Shown here: positions 34,361-46,679 of the stretch, piece by piece
Layout: every line of letters starts with the position of its first letter
Position numbering within the stretch: position 1 is the first letter of the stretch
NCBI GenBank assembly: GCA_025618425.1
Contig: CM046836.1
Coordinates: 21,541,215 to 21,605,214 of the forward strand
DNA from: Heliocidaris tuberculata
Lineage: Eukaryota; Echinodermata; Echinoidea; Camarodonta; Echinometridae
Length of the DNA stretch: 64,000 nucleotides
Direction of reading: 5' to 3'
The notes under the pieces: model-generated
Told to the model about the DNA's origin: nothing
The model's database searches: none
The model's input: the letters and a program-made list of their open reading frames with translations, nothing else
Position numbers and translations under genes: made by a program

Positions 34361-34836
34361 CCTCGCCGTATGACGACGTATACCAGCGTGTTTTAGCGTG
34401 CTCTTAACGTATGCAAAACTTACCCGTAACGTATTCGACGTACGCCAGCGTATTCGCCAAATTCCTCATACGTCGGGCATACGCTGGCTAAAACGCCAAG
34501 GTGTGACACCACCTTTCGCTCAAGATATATCATGGGAAAATGTATTTGACACAACATATGATGAGTTCACAAAAAGACAAGCAGCATCTTTAGAGATAAT
34601 GGAGAAAATATGAAATTTGTGTACAAAACATATTGAGAGTTGTACTACTAAACCTGCCATTTTGAAACAAAATTGCCAATTTGAGGATTGCCATAGAAAG
34701 TAAATTGAGACTTTTCAAACCTTCATAACCTTTTCATTTCGTAACTGATTTTGGTGGAACTTTTTTTAAAAATTGCTTCTCTCTATCCTCTCTTTTCATT
34801 AAAATGGCTATTTCCCCAGGGTTACATTCTCCTTTA

Positions 34837-35039
34837 TAACATTTCTGAAGCACTACATATAATGGTGCATCAGTGAAGCTGATCTCTTTTGTGCAGATTT
34901 ACCTTTAAAAAAAAAACTTTTATGTTCTTTGTTGTTTCTGAGTGCTGTGTGGCATTTATGTATTTATAGAAGATGATACCCAGTTGCATAGATTCTTGTC
35001 ACTCTAGCTATATGACCCATTTTAACAAACTAAACTTGG
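34837..35039. other. Junction flank between gene-3 unit and copy B
   Basis: Aligns with 5640-5860 and 48440-48680 (ATCAGTGAAGCTGATCTC, then the CATTTTAACAAACTAAAC equivalent). Non-coding. Confidence 0.45.
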
Positions 35040-35609
35040 TGTCAGAAAATTGGTGGACTCGATCACCAGAAAGGCGCGAACGAACAATGTGACTGTTCAT
35101 AATTGGCGGTAAAATTGTTGTTGGGGGGGGGGGGATCCTTTATGACCCTTTCAGTGCAGTATAATCTGTACGACAATCAGAACCCATAACAAAAAATCTC
35201 ACCTGCATTTGGGATGTGGATTCCCCTCAGTGCAAGAAAGAAAGAAAAAATGCCCTGAGTACATCACGCATGACATGAATACATGAATAGATATCGATTT
35301 GAACTTGTTGAATGACATTAGCATTGTATTATGGTCCTCTTTAAAACTACCCTTGGAAATTGGTGAAAAGAAACAGGAAGTTCATAAAGATTTGTTCAAA
35401 AGCCAATAATGACATCACTCCCAAATCAATGAATCTGAGAGTACTATACTACTTTCTTTGAGGAGGTTATCGATAGAAACATATCCATGGGTAAAAGAAG
35501 TCCTCTGCAAGCAGCAAATTCACAAAGAACTGCAATGAAAACTTTAAAAAAAACACAGGGATTTGTCTTCATACCAAAATCAATCACCTTGAGAGAAAAA
35601 TATATCTAA

Positions 35610-35656
<47 letters not shown>

Positions 35657-36557
35657 TGTGTGTGTGCATGTGTGTGTACTATAAATATGCATATATTTGC
35701 TCTATTTTTTTCATACAATATAGTGTTTACTTTGCTGGGTGATATAAATGAGTAGAAGTTATTTACTAGTACATAAATTTATCATACATCACAATTTTCA
35801 TTGCCTGTCTGTAATATTTTTTCTATTACATATTGTTTTTATCTCATTGAGTGTTTGACATTCAAATTATTACCTCATACCCATACTTCAAACTTGGATT
35901 TGAATTGATGCCAAAATCAATTTATCAATCACCTTGAGAAAAAAAAAAGTATTTACATGTTTAAACATAATCACCTGTGTGTATGATTATATACATGTAT
36001 AAATATTTTCTCATAAATTTTTTTTCTGTTCTGTTGTATAAGTTGCTTATTATCATTATTATTTGTTTCATTCTGTTTGATTTAGCAAATAAACTTGAAG
36101 AAGGCCACCGGAGCCAAAAACTTGTAAATACACATAGTGACCTGCTTCATTCTGTTCCATCATATCTGTTCACATATCTAAATTTGACATGGTTTAACCG
36201 AACGGTACACACATCCACACCTCTCTCGCTATATTTTTTTTTTCATGAATATATTCATTTAAAATATTGTGTTCCTTTTGCTGAGTGCAATAAGTGAAAT
36301 CACAACGAGAATGTTTGGTATTGAATATGATACCTTATATAAGATTTTTTATTTTGTTTCTGTTGTTGTTATTCTGCTGATGATCTCAGTGTAGGGGGGG
36401 GGTGTAAATGGGTGGGCACATGGGCATGTGCATGTATGGGTGTGTTTGTGTGTGTATGTGGGAGGGGTATGTATGGGGGTATGTATGTAGGTATGTCAAT
36501 AAATGTGCATGCATTTCAACAAGAAGCGAAATTCACCTTCTCATATCAATTGAATCA

Positions 36558-36710
36558 GGGCCCCGTTTCAAAAAACTTGTTACCAATAACAACTGCCACA
36601 TTTCTATGACAAATTTGTTCACAGCCAATAAAATGCAATGATTTCAGTAGCTAATTATATCAGTTCTCGTAACTTGCTATTGATAACAATTTTAAAAAAA
36701 AAACAGGCCC
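36558..36710. mobile_element. Small 153-bp MITE
   Basis: Left end GGGCCCCGTTTCAAAAAACT; right end complement begins GGGCCTGTTTT. Internal TTGTTACCAATAACAA pairs with TTGTTATCAATAGCAA on the other strand. Absent from the matching place near 17100. Confidence 0.5.
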
Positions 36711-37235
36711 AGATTACATTTTGGATAGTAACTTTTACTGCCTGCTTCAAAATCAGGTCCCCAGAGTGGTAGGAAATTTTACATTCTAAGTAGTCGCTTG
36801 CTCAACTTTTCAAGTATGATTTCTGATGGGAAGTGATGAAGAGATATTTATTTGTCATAAATGCAAACTTCTTACTCCATTCTGTGCTCCAGGAAATAAA
36901 TAATGCAATTTTGGAGTGAAATCAAATTCTAAAACGTTTACGCTTCCATCGGAAGTGCAAATGTCTGACATTAATGTCATCTCTACTTTCAATTTGTTCC
37001 ATTATCCTATCCTGCTGGACTTTGGACCCACACATGTTCACAGAGAAATTTGATCTGTAGTTCAAATTCAGTAGAACTGTTCACACAAAAGGCAATTAGT
37101 GAAAATCAAAAATCAATTCTGAGCCATGATCAGAATCCCACTTTTAATTTGAAAAAAAAAAAAATTTTACTTATCAGTGACACTGTCACTGTTTGTGAGT
37201 GTGTGTGTGTGGGTGTGAATATCAGCATTTATCAA

Positions 37236-37632
37236 ACTTTGATGTTTGCTCTAGCTATATTACGTTTGTCAGAGGAATGCTCAGTCTTAAAACCACTGCC
37301 AGCCGAAGTGAGATTAGAGAGGAAAAAATTCTACATATTCCACTTGAGAACAGGATAAAATATCTAAGATGTGAACCAGGATTCAAAACTATTTTTTTTT
37401 CTAATGTGAATAAGCCTGATGTTGACATATATCTTCCCAGGTATTGGTATTTTGGAACCAGTCCAGCACTGCTGATTGGATGGTATTTATACCCTCTGTT
37501 GTCAAAGCATCATCTCCAATACCAGAGAATGTTATGTTGCAGTCATCTAGGAAATCAGCTACACAGCTTACCATATTGTGGTTTTTTCTATGCAGCTTAA
37601 TGTTCATTTTCATAATTAAAGCAGCTCTTTAA
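37236..37632 (+). pseudogene. Possible decayed receptor exon with membrane segment, unidentified
   Basis: One frame reads REEKILHIPLENRIKYLRCE then PGFKT. Another frame from 37444 to the stop at 37632 reads WMVFIPSVVKASSPIPENVM and ends in a membrane-like stretch (TILWFFLCSLMFIFIIKAAL). No paralogue of it lies in the window and no family is recognised. It could be chance in AT-rich DNA. Confidence 0.2.
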
Positions 37633-38299
37633 GACACTTTTAAAGAGATCTGAGAAAGGCTTTATAGGTAAGCACATAATTGGTTGTATTTCTATACTTC
37701 ACTTAGTATTATTTGTGAAAACCAATATTGTAACGCCTTGAGTGACATTTGCACCAGGAAGTGCGCTTTAGAAATCCATATTATTATTATCATTATCATT
37801 ATTTAATAGTTATGTTATGCAGTTCATTTCTGTGTGACAATCATCATCAAAAACTTTGTTCCATATTCATATAACATTAGGAAAAGTTTGTGTGTTCTAG
37901 ATGTTCTATAGAATACATATTGCATGAGCAAATTTCAAATGTAAAGAACAGCCTTCTATCTTATTTCAAATTCAACACATGCACATTACTATACGCATAA
38001 AATCTAAGTTGCTAACAACTACTAGCAGAATATTTCATCAAAATCTTTTCTTGCTGAAGTTAGAATCTTTAAATCTTAAATTCCCAAAATGTAATCGACC
38101 TAAACTTTCTTGGCCCACCTGTGATCAACCCGCAGACCAGACAGTGGCCTGCATGTACTATACTAAAGAAGCTAGATCACCTTGTTTCCATGGAAGACCA
38201 CTGTTCTATAGCATATCCAATGAGTGAATGATTCTGCCTCTTCACACAGAGACTGATCAATTTATATTTAAAAGTTAATATTTCTTCTACAGTATTTAA

Positions 38300-39109
38300 A
38301 GAACTTAACATATTTTTATACGTACCAGAATCAGAGCTCACAGGGATGCCATCTCATCTACATATACCTCAAATGTCATCACTGGCCATTTATATTCGAC
38401 ATCTGAAGCCTAAATGGAGGGCCACAGTCTGTACATTATTGCTGTTTCATCGAAATGAAATTGAGCCTGACGATTAAGCAGGGAATCAGTGATTACTGGT
38501 CGAAGATCTACGTGGGTTTCATTTCATGCCAAATCTGCTGATCTAAATGACGACCTTCAGCGCAATGATGGACATGATGTAGGTCAAAGCTACATGTATA
38601 CAGCACAACAACAGTGGAGCTCTATCGACATAGGATCTAATGTCTTCGTGAAAGAAACAGCTTATTCATTTTTGTGCACATATTCTTGATGGGGAATAGT
38701 GTTGTACAAAAAATTGCAATTCACCGATTTCAGAATTGCATGACAGAGCCGTCTTCAGCAACAAACAAATGTAAGCTGCACATTTTGTCCTATTAAATTC
38801 CTAACAGAGTCACGTCGCGCGGAGATACTGTGGAGTTGGCCGTGTGAGGAGGAATTTGTTTTTCATATTGATCCAAACCATATTATTCTACTCCTTGTAC
38901 ATGTACTATTTGTAAATGATAACATTCTGAAAATCGTTTTCTATTATATGTAATTACTCAACTATTCTAGCTCTATTTGCTGATGCTTTATCAATGTGAA
39001 CCTCTATCAATACTGCTACCAATATTTAGAATATACATGTAAATATAAGAGGAAACAATTCAATACCTTGTTCTTTTATGGGAGAACCAGCATTTAATCA
39101 TAATTCAAA
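38300..39109 (+). promoter_or_regulatory. Conserved upstream region of Ig gene 4
   Basis: Near-identical to 1815-2563 before gene 1, apart from about 60 extra bases at 38762-38822 (contains GAGTCACGTCGCGCGGAG). Ends with GAAACAATTCAATACCTTG about 50 bp before the ATG. Confidence 0.5.
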
Positions 39110-40150
39110 ATGTTAAAAGTTTTGTCTCATCCGTTTAGATTTCAAATCCCAAAATTAATCATTTCAATGACACTGTTCATTCTATATGGATGCCAATCAA
39201 CACAATTGTTCTTAAGACAAGGGCAAGGTGCTCAATTAAATTTCCCATATCCATGTGACAGTACTGAAGTCACAATACGGCATGGATATAAAGCCCCATT
39301 TTACAGACTGACTGATGGATCATCACTTTCACTGCCTCAAGATCAGGCACATAGATTCAAAGTTCAGAACAGAAATGAAAATGGTAACTGCTCTCTGGAC
39401 CTTATAATAAGTAATCTGATAAGAAGTGATGCAGGCGCATACATTGCATCTGTTTACGAGGATGGGCAACTAATTGTTGATCTCACAACAAGAGTTGGGC
39501 TACAAATAGAATATCCTCCTGGTAAAGCATCATGTGTTAAGGAAGAAAATAAGGGTGTAGGCTGGGTTGCAATGGAATGTACAGCTGATATTGGGAGCAT
39601 ATCAGGAAAGATTGAATGCTATCAAAATGGTGAGAAAATGCCATCACTAACCGACACCACAGAGACACACACTACTTTGACAGAAATCATACTGATTAGG
39701 GAAACACAGCCAGCATTCTGCTGTTCTTCCACTTTACATGAAGACAAAACTAGATGTGAATGTAATGATACTGCCTTGAATCTATCCGATGAGAGCAGCA
39801 ATAACCCATGTCCTACTACATCAACAATTACATCTAAAACTTTTGACATCACAGAAAATCAGAAAACAAATGTTCAATTTTCTTTCATATCAACCACAGC
39901 ATCAAACACTTCAAATGTAAAAAACAAAAACTACTACAAAAATGCATTGATTATTCTCTCTGTTCTTTTCCCTACTGTGGTCATAGTCATGGTGAGTATC
40001 ACTGTCCACTATAAACTGAAACAAAAGAAAAGTTCTAATGGTAATAATTCACAAAAATCTGATTTATCACTTATAGGCAACACTGTGCAAACAAATGGAT
40101 TCAGTGAAATAAAGACAAATCCCTATGACCCCAAAAGGTTTAAGGTTTAA
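39110..40150 (+). CDS. Ig-superfamily type I membrane protein, gene 4
   Basis: Intact 346-residue single-exon ORF, the longest member. Signal peptide 1-31 (hydrophobic 15-27). V-like Ig domain about 34-134 with Cys49, Cys94 and SDAGAYIASV at 106-115, Ala113 replacing the usual F-strand Cys. Second domain about 136-220 with Cys142, Cys157, Cys170, Cys204-205 and Cys216/218. CPTTS at 234 and a Ser/Thr/Asn-rich stalk follow, with a membrane helix at about 278-300. The 46-residue tail (ends TNPYDPKRFKV) is longer than in genes 2 and 5 and has one Tyr in NPYD but no ITIM or ITAM. N-glycosylation sequons include NCS and NDT. AATAAA lies at 40162, only 12 bases after the stop. The role is inferred as surface recognition or adhesion; the family was not recognised by name. 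Confidence 0.88.
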   Translation: MLKVLSHPFRFQIPKLIISMTLFILYGCQSTQLFLRQGQGAQLNFPYPCDSTEVTIRHGYKAPFYRLTDGSSLSLPQDQAHRFKVQNRNENGNCSLDLIISNLIRSDAGAYIASVYEDGQLIVDLTTRVGLQIEYPPGKASCVKEENKGVGWVAMECTADIGSISGKIECYQNGEKMPSLTDTTETHTTLTEIILIRETQPAFCCSSTLHEDKTRCECNDTALNLSDESSNNPCPTTSTITSKTFDITENQKTNVQFSFISTTASNTSNVKNKNYYKNALIILSVLFPTVVIVMVSITVHYKLKQKKSSNGNNSQKSDLSLIGNTVQTNGFSEIKTNPYDPKRFKV

Positions 40151-41203
40151 CCCCCCCCCCTAATAAAGAGCATATACATGTACATTTAGTCCACCAATTT
40201 ATTAAGTGCCGAATGTCAACCTCTTTATCCTGTAGTGTACAAATAATATTTCTGTAAACAAATGTATAAAAACTTGCGTCAATGAAATCGAATTTTTCAT
40301 TTTCATTTTGCATTTAGTATTTTGCAGAATTTATCTTTAACTTGTAATTGCTTTTATACTTGTAAAAGCTGCAACTTATTAATTCTGGCATAAGAATTAA
40401 TTTTAAAAAAATTCTTGATTGCAATTTGAAACTTACATGTAGCTTCAATCTTTTAATCTTAAATTTGCACATTTATACAGCAGACAGGTAGATGTAATTC
40501 GACTCCAAGATGTTTTAACTCTTACTGTGCCAAGGGGTTTAGCTCTCTTCAAAATTTTACCAAAACGTGATCAATGCTTACTTTTCAAATTTCTGTACTT
40601 CATTAACTATATTATTGCACACAATATTGTGTACAATACAACATGTCTGTGTACTTTTATTGCAGGTCCCCTACATGTATGTCTGCTTACCCCATTTTTT
40701 TCACAGGTAATCAAAATATTTACTTTGTTCACAAGCACTGGGTTACAGTGGGATAGGCTACAATCAATATGATAATTTACATATTTTATAATGTTGATTG
40801 TATATTAACTTTTTACTCTCTGTAGCTGTAAATACTGCTAAATGTTACGTTACCACTGTAATCTTTTTAAGTTTATGATGTCACTGAAACTTTGCATTCA
40901 TAAATGTAATTATCGGCATTACTTTTGCATAATGAAATGACCAATCCAATGTTTAATTTATGCACCAGATTCCAATTTGACTGCCTTTATCTCTATCCCT
41001 ACCCCTATCCTTCTCTCCTTCTCTCCCTAGCTTCACCTGTTCCCTACGTCAATTTTTCTAAAAATCATTTTCTTCTTCTCGTTAACCCCTCCTATGACTC
41101 AATCTCCCTTTACTCCCTCCTCTCTCTCTCTCTTCCTTTCTCAGCCAGGTACCCCTGCTTTTACCTCCTTCTATCATGTCTATATTTCTGTCCAACCTCA
41201 TAA
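40151..41203. other. 3' flank of gene 4, no gene seen
   Basis: Does not resemble the 3' flanks of genes 1, 2 and 5 and has a pyrimidine-rich tract at 40990-41180 that opens spurious ORFs on both strands. Confidence 0.45.
40162..40167 (+). terminator. Candidate polyadenylation signal of gene 4
   Basis: AATAAA directly after a C-run following the stop codon. It would give a very short 3' UTR, so a later site is also possible. Confidence 0.35.
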
Positions 41204-41485
41204 GGTAGCTTAGCGAAACCTCGTGGCGTGTAAGAACGCGGGAAAGACGCATAGAGGAAAACTGCAAGTTTTGTATGTGCTTATAAAATTAGAATCAGAC
41301 ATATCTGAATAAAAATTTTCATATTATTTTGCTTAAAATTGTTCAAACTTCAAATATTAGAATAATAATTCTATATTGTAATATTTTGAGTCTGCCCTTT
41401 AGAGAACAAAATCATGATTTTGAGCAAATTTGTCATATGCATTTTTCCCGCGTTCTTACGCGCCACCACATTTTGCTAAGCTACC
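41204..41485. mobile_element. Harbinger-like MITE with TAA target duplication
   Basis: GGTAGCTTAGC at the left and its complement GCTAAGCTACC at the right, with inner pairs (GTAAGAACGCGGGAAA against TTTCCCGCGTTCTTAC), flanked by TAA on both sides (41201-41203, 41486-41488). 282 bp, no ORF. A 3-bp TAA duplication fits PIF/Harbinger. Confidence 0.68.
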
Positions 41486-41729
41486 TAAGTAGAATGTATA
41501 TGGACATCAAGATGTTTTGTTTTGTTTTTATTGGTTTAAAATTGTGTCGTCCTTGTATCTGGTTGTTACTGTATACATATCGTTACTGAAATTTGTTCAT
41601 TTTCACTCTGTAAATATTTTCACCATTCAGCGACACATTGTCGTGATGAGAATATATGAATATGAATATATGAATTGAACATATTGAATATTATGTTGGT
41701 AGTACATGTATGGGTGTGTGTGTGTTTGT

Positions 41730-43422
41730 ATGTGTAAAATCGTATTTTGACTTTTGTTTCAGAACAGTTGGTGGGAGATTTCTGTTCTTATGCGACTTTG
41801 ACACTTCTAAACTAACATTAAAAATACCACAATTTTATTCAGAAATGCTGAAGGCTTGGCAAGATATGAGGAAGTATAGATACTCTGAAGGGTAGGTTAA
41901 TCCGGTTATATTTAATAATCATAATATTTGTATAAGAGGTAAAATGATCTGTGATATTGATCTATCTAATAAAGGCATACGCACTGTAAATCACATTTTT
42001 GACAATGGGCATATAAAGCCTGTGGTTTATTTTCAAAATCTTGGGATTAATGCAAATCAATTGCTCCAGATAATTGATATTGCTCATGCCATACCAACTA
42101 GTTGGAAAAATGCTACTCCTTCGGTCAAATTTATGAAAATTGATTTTGTTTACTTTAATATAAACATGAATATTGCTGGGCAGGAAACAACTTTTCAGGT
42201 AGTTAAATCTAGAACTATTTATAACTGTTTAATCAACAATTTACGTGAATCGTATAACTTAACAGTAAAGGATAGTCACAGCAATTTCAACTTTACAAAT
42301 AAAGAAATATGTACTTTTTTTATCCGAGCAAGGAACACAACTCTCATTAGAAAACAAAGGGAATTTCAATTTATACTTTTACATGGAACTATATATACAA
42401 AAGAACATTTAATGAGGTTTGGGTTTGTGAGAGACAATTATTGCTCATTTTGTTATTAAAGGAGATGGAGTCTTACGTTCATATGTTTCTGAACTGTGCG
42501 AAAGTGAAACCGTTATGGCAATTTTGTATTGAATATTTGGGCTTGGCTGAATTAAAAGATATGAATTGGGGGGATATATTCATAGGATTACTTGGTAATT
42601 CAAATAGAAATAAATGTGTAATTTCTTTGGTCATGTTTATTAAATATGCAGTTTTTCATTCTAGGGCTCAAGGCCAGGTTCCTTCATCTACGAAAATACA
42701 AAAATATATAGCTGATTGTATAGAGGAAGAAAAAAATCTAGCAACGAAGGCAGGGAAGTTACATTTACACTTACAGAAATGGGAAGAACTGAAATTGAAT
42801 AAGGATGTGAATGTAAGCAGGTATGATGTGTCTAGTGTTGTGCGTGTGTAAATCTGGGTATATTGGTTGGATGTTAGTGAGTGTGAATGTGAATGCTGAG
42901 AAGGGGGGGGGGGGTTAAGTAGTGAAAGGGGTAACAAGGTATACCGATGAAGGGTTTATATAAAAATATACATTATGTTACTTTTCATGAATGATCATTT
43001 TCCCCTTCTCTTTGGTAAATTGTTAAATGCACATCTTATTATTTATGATATGAATATAACATCAAGAATTGCATTTCATTTAATTATACCATAATTATAC
43101 ATTTTTGTTTACCCCTTTATTCAGTTAAAGGAGATCTTTATATGAACTAAGAAAATAACAAAAAAGAAAAGAACATTAACATATTTTGAATGAAAGATCA
43201 TTTACATTGAATATTATAGGGCGTACGTTAGTGTTTGTTATATATATTATTTACTTAGTGATTTCATTCCAACATTCTTCCATGCTTGTCTTGTGAATAA
43301 TTTAACACTATGGTATGAAAACGAAATGAAGATTTGTATTTGTTTGAAATTATTTACATTTATTTTATGTAATGATCTATTTTGAATGAAATCTCTAATA
43401 AAATATTTTGAAAAAAAAAAAA
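41730..43422 (+). mobile_element. 5'-truncated LINE (L1/Tx1-like) 3' end
   Basis: Retains the end of a reverse-transcriptase ORF: LKIPQFYSEMLKAWQDM (41815-41870), then after one in-frame TAG, VNPVIFNNHNICIRGK and a long ORF to 42459 (FQFILLHGTIYTKEHLMRFG, CSFC). A frame break near 42450 leads to the C-rich tail MESYVHMFLNCAK and LWQFCIEYLG. AATAAA at 43397 and a poly-A run at 43411-43422 end it. TGTGTGTTTGT flanks both ends (41719-41729, 43423-43433), a possible 11-bp target duplication, though in GT-rich DNA. Dead copy: no endonuclease or catalytic RT core is present. Confidence 0.78.
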
Positions 43423-43433
43423 TGTGTGTTTGT

Positions 43434-44578
43434 GTGTCCATGCGTGTGGGTATGTGATTCTTGAATGATCCCTTGTACACGCCTGACCCATTTCAAGTAA
43501 AAACAGTGCTTTCATTGACATTCCAGACCTAAGTTGGTCAGTTCATTGATTCCTCATCAGGAAAATTGAGTTGGCCATGTGGTTTCAACCCAGGTACCTA
43601 AATCGACCCCTGTGCAGCCAACTGTGAAATATTATCCCATGAATATGGTACCAAAAGAAATGGGCGACAACAGGCCTACTCTGCAAGTACATATAAAATA
43701 CCAAAAAAAAAGTTTACAACTTGCTCTTAAAATAATAGGCAATAACAAAAATGTCAGTGTCACACTCTATTGTTAAAAGTTAGGGCAATCATTAGTCTGA
43801 ATTGGCTCCTATTTTATGTAACCTGATAAAGTATCCATTTCTACAGATATATGGCAATGCAATCCCTTTCAATGAAATGCAGTATTAAATTGGCTATCTT
43901 AATTGAAGTGGGAGTAATGACTGTCAAGAAAAAGAGCTGAATTGATACCTACAGACTGAGGGAATACAAGTATATTATTTGTTTTTAAAATGTGACTACA
44001 AGTAGATGATCAAAAAATTTAAAAAGATATCAACCTCTCAGAATTTCAACAAATTGTAAATGTAGTATTGTAATCAATATTTATATCTCATTATTTCATT
44101 TCAATTTACCAGATTCTCAAGAAGGATGGACATTTTTTTTTTACTTCATCTTACAAATAACTTGGTTTAAGACATTTCCCCATCATCCACTAGGTCATTT
44201 CTCTCCCATTTCTTCTCTTTGTTTCTTTGTGAATTTCTCTTTTTCTGTACTTCTCTGGCACCTCCTATCCAACCCCCCCCCCCCCCCCCCCTCCCCCTTT
44301 CCTCTTTTCCCCTCTTTTTTCCCTTTTTTTCCAATCAAGCTCAGCGGTCTATGAATGTTGTCTTTTTCTCTGTTTTTTTGTGTTTGTTGTAGTTTTTTTT
44401 TCCAATATAATTCATTATGTACTCTAATGCCGAAGGGCACCCTCGCCCAAGCTTTTGCTTTTATATGTGTCCTCCATCTGTGTATGTACAATATGAATGT
44501 ATATTTTGTCATATATTTGTTAAAAATACATGTACATGTACATTATTACTTTGTTCAATTATTACTTTGTTTACTTAT
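43434..44578. other. Non-coding flank, C-rich run near 44273-44335
   Basis: AT-rich sequence, then a long poly-C/pyrimidine tract that makes the - strand G-rich (possible G-quadruplex). No gene. Confidence 0.45.
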
Positions 44579-46306
44579 ATGTGACCCATCACGTCAAAAT
44601 GAGACAGAAGTCACATTTTTTGAAATTTCATTTTATTATTGATTATTATTCTCTGTTTCATAAGCTTTAATTTGGTGTATATAGTTCAACTCTAGAGAGT
44701 GAGTATTAGTGGCGATAAAAGCTTTTGAAACTTGAGTATAGTAGGACTCTGGAAAAGTATTTCTTCGAGAAAAACGCTTCCAAAGTTTGACTTCCGTTCT
44801 GCGACATGCAGCATTTTCCGTTTTCAATGTCAACTAGATCTGGGAAAAGTCCTTAGCTACCATCTTATTAATTTGAATAAAAACTAGTCCTTATGTTTCT
44901 TTAGGATCTCTTCTCATGAAAACATGAATTTTTCATTCATTTAAGCTATGAATTCTAACGCTTTAAGGGGTAGCAAATCAAGTAATTTCACGGCACTGAA
45001 AAAGCTTCCCGCATCGACTTCGTGCATTTTTCGTTGAGCCGTTCCTATGCCGGTATGCTCTTTTTTATTTTCTCCACAACGGGTTAAATAACATAGCTAT
45101 AGATCTAGTCAAAAGGTTTATAAGTTTGTCATTTTGTGCGGGGAATTATATAAAATTATATAGATTATAATTCAAACTTTAAGAGGTTTTCATTTCATTT
45201 TATTTTTTCTAAATTAATCGTGTAAACTTGATTTCTTTCAGTCATTTGCTTTCTTTATCAAAGCTTGGATTCGATTGTCGCAAAGTTTGTTCTTGTTCAA
45301 CAGCGGGATGAAGATAAACTGCTTCTTAGCGCTGCTCTAGTTAACTAGAGCTTTAAAAAATAATAATAACTGCTTTTTGTAAAATTAATGCCTTGACAAT
45401 TCTCTCTCCTTCTAAATCACACTACTGCATCATAATTTCGACAGTTCTTCTTAATTCTGTTTTGAAAGCTAACTTTCTTTTCTTTTTGCTCTTTACTTTT
45501 TACCAGATTAAACAACGATGGCTTCAAACAGCTTCATAATAAAGAAATCGTTTTACCCTGCCCTAGTTCATTCTACCTTTTAAAAATGTATACAATCTAC
45601 TGCTTTCTAAAAGCTAAATTTCTTTTCTTTTCTGCATGTTATAAAGAGGTACAGAATTCGCCCCTTTTAAAGAACAAGGATTAAGTCACTTCCAGCACGA
45701 GATGATTATTGATTTTTTTTTTTGGCTCTCTCTCTCTGTCCTTCTAAATCACGCACTTGTTTCATAATCTCGACACAGGCACTTTTCTTTCTGCTTAAAA
45801 GGCCAACTTTCTTTTCTTTTCGGCTTTTAAAAGTGTTACAGAATTTACCCCTTATTATCATCGTGTAAAACAGTGTAGTTGTTTGAAAGTCATCTTTTCA
45901 CTCCGCTCTAGTTAACTCGATCGTAGCACACGACAATTACAAAGGTACTTCATTGTTGCGAATTCTGTTACAGAGATCACGTGACTGCGAACATCCAATG
46001 AACAAAGCCCCATATAGCTAGGGGCGGGGCCTAGCGGATGGCTTTCTTTTCGTGCTGGCACGCGGCAGCTGTCCGAAAAAATAGACAAGTTGACCGAAAA
46101 AAATACTCGCAGAAAAACTGCTTTTTTTACCCTTTCCCCATTATATTTAGGACTCAATTTTTTTTACAGAGCATTCATGATACACTGAGGATTCAAATCA
46201 TTGAAGAATTTTTTTTTTTTTGAATTGAGGTTTTTCAAGATTTGCCCAATTTTCTCAGGTTCTAGCCCAGCGACTTCTGTCTCATTTTTTCGTGACGGGT
46301 CACATA
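44579..46306. mobile_element. 1.73-kb TIR element
   Basis: ATGTGACCCATCACG and AATGAGACAGAAGTC at the left end are matched on the other strand at the right end (ATGTGACCCGTCACG, AATGAGACAGAAGTC). The interior has repeated TTTCTTTTCTTTT words and GTTAACTAGAGC, and a GGGGCGGGGCCTAG GC-box-like word near 46021, but no transposase ORF. TTAT/TATA-like flanks are ambiguous. Specific to copy B. Confidence 0.7.
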
Positions 46307-46679
46307 TTGGAAAGTTGGAAATAAATGTTTATAAATTGAATTGAAATTCATATTTTGGGACTTTTTGGCCTTAATAACTAAGTCTGTGGACAGAATTTTC
46401 AAGATCCTGATTGACAATACCATTTCCACTTCTAACGAAATCTCACAAGAATGATAAAGAAAGTTGAAGCTAAAAACTGTATTTAAATGGGTCAACTGGA
46501 CATGCTTACTGCTGTCTCAATAACTTTGTTATTCTGACACAATTACATGTATGTCTTGATCTACAACAGACTTATTTATTGACTTTTTGCTTCAAGTATA
46601 TTAAGAATGGATATTCTTTATATAATTTTGTTCTCTACCTCTATCAAGATTCTACATCTTTCTAACTTTTAGAAAGGCA

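Larger units (their letters stand above)
33519..34513. mobile_element. Inner 995-bp DNA element with 46-bp perfect TIRs
   Basis: GGTGGTGTCACACCTTGGCG starts the left end and its exact complement ends the right end, identical over about 46 bp through TAGCCAGCGTATGCCCGACG. The interior on both sides is dense in CGTAT/ACTTA words, so subterminal repeats are likely. No flanking target duplication is evident. It carries the promoter and small ORF listed below. Confidence 0.8.
33243..34836. mobile_element. Outer foldback element, interrupted by a second element
   Basis: Arms of about 260-300 bp (33243-33505 and about 34525-34836) are inverted copies. AAACCCTGGGG near the left end is answered by CCCCAGGGTT near the right end, and both contain TTTTGTACACAAA-like and GAAAGTAAATTGAGAC-type words. 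The inner element at 33519-34513 splits it. Confidence 0.78.
35040..38299. repeat. Copy-B 5' flank of Ig gene 4
   Basis: 35040-36500 aligns with 370-1720. 36380-36900 also aligns with pieces of 16930-17260 and 18480-18530, showing the module order before transposons entered copy A. It contains a TA tract (35618-35654), a small inverted-repeat element (36558-36710) and a possible decayed coding stretch (37236-37632). Confidence 0.6.

Noticed and set aside
41710..42851. LINE ORFs as a host gene
   Set aside because: In-frame stop, frame break, poly-A tail and flanking duplication show a dead retrotransposon end.
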